64,000 bases of DNA from Neorhizobium sp. UBA3556 (GTDB lineage: Bacteria; Pseudomonadota; Alphaproteobacteria; Rhizobiales; Rhizobiaceae): positions 61,679 through 125,678 of the forward strand of contig DFNX01000009.1 in the NCBI GenBank assembly GCA_002376235.1, read 5' to 3'. Below the pieces are notes generated by a model, which did not search any database, was not told where the DNA came from, and saw only the letters and a program-made list of their open reading frames with translations. Each line of letters begins with the position of its first letter. The stretch's first letter is position 1. The position numbers and the translations under genes are program-made. Positions 59,970-64,000 of this stretch are shown piece after piece.

Positions 59970-61024
59970 TGCAGATCTCGATCAACAACTTCACCAAGAC
60001 ATTCGATGGCACGCCCGTCATCGACGATATGAACCTGACGATCCGCGATGGCGAAATGCTCGCACTGCTCGGCCCTTCCGGCTGCGGAAAATCGACGACC
60101 CTCTTTACCATCAGCGGCATCCACCGCATGGACAAGGGCAAGCTGATGTTCGGCGACCGCGACGTCAGCGGCCTGCCCAGCCAGAAGCGCAATGTCGGTG
60201 TCGTCTTCCAGAACTACGCCCTCTACCCGCACATGAACGTCTTCGAAAACATCGCCTTCCCGCTGTTGGTCAGGAAGGACAGCAAGGCCGATATCGACCG
60301 CGAAGTCGGCGCCATTGCCGCCCTTACCCATATTTCCGAACTTCTGGAGCGTCGTCCCGGCCAGTTGTCGGGCGGCCAGCAACAGCGCGTGGCGCTTGCC
60401 CGCGCCCTCGTGCGCAAGCCGGATGTGCTGCTGCTCGACGAGCCGCTCGCCAATCTCGATGCGAAGCTGAGGCTGGAAATGCGCTCGGAAATCCGCCGTA
60501 TCCAGCTGGAGACCGGCATCACCGCCGTTCTGGTAACCCACGATCAGGTGGAAGCGATGTCCATGTGCGACCGCATCGCCATCATGAAAAAGGGCGAAAT
60601 CGTCCAGATCGATACCCCGGCCGACATGTACAGCGACCCGCGCACGTCCTTTGTCGCCGGCTTTCTCGGCAATCCACCGATTTCCTTCCTAAGCGGCATC
60701 GCCATGGAAAATTCCTTTTCCGTCGCGCCGATCAGGCTGCGCGTTCCGCTCGCCACCCACAATGGAATTGCCGATGGCACGCCGTTGAAGCTCGGCGTGC
60801 GGCCGGAACATTTCGGCCCCGAAGGCGACATAGCGGTGGAAGGCAGGATCGCCTTTGCCGAAACGCAAGGCCGCGAAAATCTCTATGATGTCGAGCTTAC
60901 AGACGGCTCAGTGCTGCGCTCGATCCAGCCCGCGGCAAGAAGCTGGAAACTCGGCGAACCTGTACGCTGGTTTATCGACAGCAAATCGGCTTTCGTCTTT
61001 TCTGACGATGGCCTCAGACTTTGA
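59969..61024 (+). CDS. CUT1 ABC transporter ATPase (MalK/UgpC-like)
   Basis: 351-aa ATPase. Walker A GPSGCGKST, signature LSGGQQQRVALARAL, Walker B VLLLDEPLANLDAKLR, switch THDQVEAM, and a C-terminal TOBE region (LGVRPEHFG). It ends 13 bp before the GTG start of the GDPD-LacI gene. Confidence 0.93.
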   Translation: MQISINNFTKTFDGTPVIDDMNLTIRDGEMLALLGPSGCGKSTTLFTISGIHRMDKGKLMFGDRDVSGLPSQKRNVGVVFQNYALYPHMNVFENIAFPLLVRKDSKADIDREVGAIAALTHISELLERRPGQLSGGQQQRVALARALVRKPDVLLLDEPLANLDAKLRLEMRSEIRRIQLETGITAVLVTHDQVEAMSMCDRIAIMKKGEIVQIDTPADMYSDPRTSFVAGFLGNPPISFLSGIAMENSFSVAPIRLRVPLATHNGIADGTPLKLGVRPEHFGPEGDIAVEGRIAFAETQGRENLYDVELTDGSVLRSIQPAARSWKLGEPVRWFIDSKSAFVFSDDGLRL

Positions 61025-61037
61025 CGGGGAGACGATC

Positions 61038-62786
61038 GTGACCTCTGCTAGGGATTTTTCGCCGTTCTTCTCCCGCTTCGGTTGGCCTCAAAACAGAGAA
61101 CGTCTGCCCTTCTGCATCGGCCACCGCGGCGCCAGCGGCCACGAGACGGAAAACACGCTCGCCGCCTTCCGGCGCGCCGCCAAACTGGGCGCCGAAATGT
61201 GGGAAATCGACACGCAACTGACCGCCGATGGCGTTGTAGTGATCTCCCATGACGACCATCTTCAGCGCGTCTTCGGCAAGGATGTCCATATCTCGCAACT
61301 CTCCTTCGCCGACCTGCGTGCCGCAGTTGCGGACGTGCCGAGTTTCGAGGAAGTCGCAGCGCTGGCGCGCGAAACCGATTGCGGCCTCTATATCGAGCTG
61401 AAACGCGCTGGCACCGGCGCGCTCTGCTGGCAGCACCTGAAGCAGATGGAACAAAATTTCGCCTGTTTCGGCTCCTTCGATCCGTCACAGGTCCGGGAAC
61501 TGCGCGAGCTTGGTTGCGATTATCCGCTCGCGGTCCTGATCCGCGTCGGTGCCGATCCCCATACGGCAGGCGACGAGGCATCTGCCGATATCCTGCATCT
61601 ATGCTGGGAAAAGGCGAGCGACACGCCGCAGGAATTCGTCACCGATGACCTGATCGAACGGGCTTTTGCGGATGGCCGCGAAATCGTCCTGTGGCACGAG
61701 GAACGGCCGGAAGTGCTGGCCGATATCATGACACTGCCGGTTCTGGGCATCTGCACCAACCTGCCGGACCTGATGCGACCGCGCGACAATCACGCCGGTG
61801 ATCGCCCTTTAAAGCGGGTCACCTCGCATGATGTGGCGCGTGCCGCCGGCGTTTCCCGCGCCGCCGTTTCTCGAGCCTTCACGCCGGATGCCAGCGTTTC
61901 CGAAAAGACCCGCGAAAAGGTCTATCAGGCCGCCAAGGACCTCGGTTACCGGGTGAACTATCTCGCCCGCAGCCTCACGAACAAGCGCTCAGATCTTGTC
62001 GGCCTTGTCGCCGCCGGCCTCGACAACCCTTTTCGAACGCAGCAGGTGGAGCATCTGGCGCGTGCGCTGATCGCCCGTAACTATCGCCCCATCCTGTTGC
62101 CCACCTCGAAAGAGGCTGACAGCGCCACCGTCATCGGCCAGTTGCTGCACTACGCGGTATCGGGCGTGATCGTCACCTCGGATGCGCCTCCCTCGCATAT
62201 TTGCGAGGAATGCGCGACGGAAGGCGTGCCGATCGTACTGATCAACAAGGGCGAAGACTATCCGCTGGTCGACCGTGTCCTCTCCGATGACCACAATGCC
62301 GGCCATCTCGCCGCCGACCATCTTCTACAGGCAGGCGCCACAAGGCTCGCAGTCATTGCCGGCACAACCATCTCATATTCTTCCCGACGCCGCGCCGAAG
62401 CTTTTCTCGCGCGGGCAAAAACGCTCGGCGTGAGAGTGTCCCACGTTTCCGTTGTTCAAAACGACTACCGCAACGGCCGCGACATCGCGCCCGCCCTGCT
62501 CGATAGCGGCATCAACGGCATCTTTGCGGTCAACGACTACATGGCCTGCGGTGTCCTGGATGGGCTGAGCGATGCCGGAAGGAACGACGGTTCGGTCAGC
62601 GTCATCGGCCATGATGACATTCCCCAGGCCAGCTGGGGCGCCTATGACCTGACCACTTTCCTGCAGCCCTGCGATATTCAGGCGGAGCAAGTCATAGACC
62701 TCCTCTCCAGCCGTATCCTCGACCCCGATGCCGTTGCCCGCGTGGAATTCACGCCGGTCACATTGATCAAAAGAAGAAGTGCCTGA
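61038..62786 (+). CDS. Glycerophosphodiester phosphodiesterase-LacI regulator fusion
   Basis: 582-aa protein with two complete domains. Residues about 25-246 are a GDPD TIM barrel with its active site intact: HRG (29-31), ENT (38-40), EID (57-59), HD (71-72), IELK (119-122) and the closing ICTNLPDL. Residues about 258-582 are a full LacI-family regulator: helix-turn-helix KRVTSHDVARAAGVSRAAVSRAF, hinge, and sugar-binding core starting DLVGLVAAGLDNPF. The frame runs through a short linker (RPRDNHAGDRPL) without a stop. GGGGAG lies 6 nt before the GTG. An internal ATG at 61773 could also give a free LacI product. It may hydrolyse the imported phosphodiester and control the operon through the 28-bp palindrome. 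Confidence 0.88.
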   Translation: MTSARDFSPFFSRFGWPQNRERLPFCIGHRGASGHETENTLAAFRRAAKLGAEMWEIDTQLTADGVVVISHDDHLQRVFGKDVHISQLSFADLRAAVADVPSFEEVAALARETDCGLYIELKRAGTGALCWQHLKQMEQNFACFGSFDPSQVRELRELGCDYPLAVLIRVGADPHTAGDEASADILHLCWEKASDTPQEFVTDDLIERAFADGREIVLWHEERPEVLADIMTLPVLGICTNLPDLMRPRDNHAGDRPLKRVTSHDVARAAGVSRAAVSRAFTPDASVSEKTREKVYQAAKDLGYRVNYLARSLTNKRSDLVGLVAAGLDNPFRTQQVEHLARALIARNYRPILLPTSKEADSATVIGQLLHYAVSGVIVTSDAPPSHICEECATEGVPIVLINKGEDYPLVDRVLSDDHNAGHLAADHLLQAGATRLAVIAGTTISYSSRRRAEAFLARAKTLGVRVSHVSVVQNDYRNGRDIAPALLDSGINGIFAVNDYMACGVLDGLSDAGRNDGSVSVIGHDDIPQASWGAYDLTTFLQPCDIQAEQVIDLLSSRILDPDAVARVEFTPVTLIKRRSA

Positions 62787-63616
62787 TGCCATCCCCATTC
62801 GATCCAAGCGCGCTGCGCGAACGCGCCGAGGCCGCCATCACCATCGCCCGCCATGTCGGGACCGAAACCGCAAAATTCCGCGCCGACGTCCAGCCGGAAA
62901 CGCTTGCCGTGGAAGACAAGGGCCTGCAGGATTTCGTCACGGTCGCAGACAAGCGCGCCGAACAGATGATCCGCCAGGCTCTTCTCGAACGTTTTCCCGA
63001 TGATGCCTTTCTTGGCGAAGAGGGCGGCGCCAGCCGGTCCGGTTCATCCGGCGGCACATGGGTGGTCGATCCGATCGACGGCACCACCAACTTCATCCGC
63101 GGCTTTCGCCACTGGGGCGTCTCAATCGCCTTCGTAGCCGGCGACGAGATCCTCGTCGGCGTCATCTATGATGCCACCCAGAACGCCGTCTTCAGCGCTA
63201 TAAGCGGCGAAGGCGCCCTGCGCGAAGGCAAGCCGATCACGGCAGCCAAGACAACCGACCCGACACGCGGGATCGCCATTCTCGGCCATTCCCGCCGGAC
63301 CGATTTCGAGGACTACCTGTCTATCTCCCGAAAAATCTACGAGACCGGCATGGATTACCGGCGCATGGGCGCGGCCGCAATCGGCCTGATCCGCGTAGCC
63401 GAGGGCGTGGCCGACCTCTATTACGAACGTCACCTGTCGGCCTGGGATATGTTGGCCGGCGTATTGATCGCCCGCGAGGCAGGAGCCGTCGTGGCACTTC
63501 CACCACTGACACAGCTTCTCACCCATGGCGGCCCGGTCGCCGCCAGCGCACCCGGCGTGGCAAAAGATCTGGCCTTTCTGATAGAACTGGAAAAAGAAGC
63601 CTTCGCAGCCGCCTGA
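62786..63616 (+). CDS. Inositol monophosphatase family protein
   Basis: 276-aa Mg-dependent, lithium-sensitive-type phosphatase. Metal-site residues are GEEGG (Glu78, Glu79), DPIDGTTN (Asp95, Asp98) and the C-terminal WDMLAGVLIAREAG motif. The family removes phosphate from inositol, sugars or nucleotides. The start shares a base with the stop of the GDPD-LacI gene (TGATG). Next to a phosphodiesterase it likely dephosphorylates the sugar or polyol phosphate released, as AccG is thought to follow AccF in agrocinopine catabolism (from memory). Last gene of the operon. Confidence 0.9.
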   Translation: MPSPFDPSALRERAEAAITIARHVGTETAKFRADVQPETLAVEDKGLQDFVTVADKRAEQMIRQALLERFPDDAFLGEEGGASRSGSSGGTWVVDPIDGTTNFIRGFRHWGVSIAFVAGDEILVGVIYDATQNAVFSAISGEGALREGKPITAAKTTDPTRGIAILGHSRRTDFEDYLSISRKIYETGMDYRRMGAAAIGLIRVAEGVADLYYERHLSAWDMLAGVLIAREAGAVVALPPLTQLLTHGGPVAASAPGVAKDLAFLIELEKEAFAAA

Positions 63617-63989
63617 TCCCGAGCAGCGACGCATGGCAGATGCAGCGGACATCCCGAACCAACGGACACAGCCGATCACCTGCGATCTCTGAAATTCCAG
63701 CCTACATGTTACCTCAAGCTTCTGTTTCCGCAGGAATTTTGAGGCGACATGGGGCAGCTCGCCGTCCCTCTCCGAGTACCAAAACGCAAAAATCCCCCTG
63801 AGGGGGCTTTGATGATCGGTCTTGAGAACATTCGAAAAGGCATCGACCACGTATCGTATGATCTCAAATATATCGATCTGAAACAGAAAACTTTGCAAAC
63901 CATAGACAACCCGTTCGGCACGAGGTTGTCACCCATGTCTCAGGTAAAACGTGGTACCTATATGTCCGGTATGGACAAGGGAATATCTT
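63617..63989. other. Trailer region between phosphatase gene and rRNA operon end
   Basis: No convincing gene in these 373 bases. Base composition drops in GC toward the right. The minus strand carries the trailer of the stable-RNA operon, ending at the hairpin 63794-63806. Short open frames here lack ribosome sites and conserved motifs. Confidence 0.5.
63789..63806 (-). terminator. Rho-independent terminator of the stable-RNA operon
   Basis: On the minus strand the sequence is CCCCC-TCA-GGGGG followed by ATTTTTG, a compact GC stem with a U-tract. It lies about 184 bases past the tRNA-fMet 3' end and faces the end of the phosphatase operon, so it also guards against convergent read-through. 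Confidence 0.7.
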
Positions 63990-64000
63990 TGGTTGCGGGG
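63990..64000 (-). tRNA. tRNA-fMet, 3' end only (runs off the window)
   Basis: Read on the minus strand the last 11 bases are CCCCGCAACCA: the 3' acceptor strand CCCCGCA, discriminator A and encoded CCA of initiator tRNA. The A at position 72 of the acceptor strand, unpaired with C1, is the initiator hallmark. In Rhizobiaceae this tRNA typically follows 5S rRNA at the end of an rRNA operon, so a 16S-23S-5S operon probably lies just right of the window. Only 11 bases are visible. Confidence 0.65.

Noticed and set aside
1..64000. CRISPR arrays, insertion sequences, integrases, phage genes
   Set aside because: No direct-repeat arrays with spacers and no transposase or integrase motifs were seen on either strand.

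Overview
The window looks like a chromosomal or chromid segment from a Rhizobiaceae bacterium (Agrobacterium/Rhizobium type). The reasons are the GC-rich coding style, the dense array of ABC importers, a RIME-like mosaic repeat at about 33181-33315, and the 3' end of a tRNA-fMet with a terminator at the right edge. In this group tRNA-fMet usually closes an rRNA operon. I see no transposase, phage gene or CRISPR array. Nearly all of the DNA codes for nutrient uptake and catabolism: seven complete ABC importers, each beside its own enzymes and regulator.

Layout. 3-899: end of a malate/lactate dehydrogenase-like gene, convergent with an SDR gene (907-1644). 1883-11805: a peptide/opine-type ABC importer, an AroM protein, a second AroM fused to a LuxR-type DNA-binding domain, then divergently a DUF917 (S-methyl-thiohydantoin desulfurase family) gene and a hydantoinase/oxoprolinase gene. 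Two near-identical 20-bp inverted repeats lie about 51 nt upstream of aroM and of the DUF917 gene. 11900-12940: zinc alcohol dehydrogenase. 12970-21193: LysR regulator and a Liv-type importer with a GMC oxidoreductase and a 3-hydroxyisobutyrate dehydrogenase-like enzyme. 21257-30481: an eight-gene leftward operon with a DapA-like aldolase, GntR regulator, CUT1 importer, a D-ribulokinase-like FGGY kinase and a fucose-isomerase-like enzyme. 30634-35518: ROK regulator divergent from a xylose-type CUT2 importer. 35571-37095: quinone oxidoreductase-like gene divergent from an HxlR regulator broken by a one-base deletion. 37109-45176: AraC regulator, CUT1 importer, GH28 and GH105 enzymes for pectic oligosaccharides. 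45230-56026: M19 dipeptidase, dipeptide-type importer, D-aminopeptidase-like hydrolase, LysR, D-amino-acid transaminase and DmpA-type peptidase, which together suggest use of D-residue peptides. 56392-63616: CUT1 importer, a glycerophosphodiesterase-LacI fusion and an inositol-monophosphatase-family enzyme, which suggest use of a sugar or polyol phosphodiester. 63617-64000: rRNA-operon trailer, terminator and tRNA end on the minus strand.

The strongest candidates for undescribed biology are (1) the AroM-LuxR fusion, whose two cysteines matching those of its AroM neighbour are serines, with matching operators before aroM and DUF917; and (2) the GDPD-LacI fusion, a phosphodiesterase joined to the repressor-type regulator of what is probably its own operon, beside a phosphatase in an arrangement resembling agrocinopine catabolism. 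Substrates are inferred from gene families and context; none is proven by the sequence.
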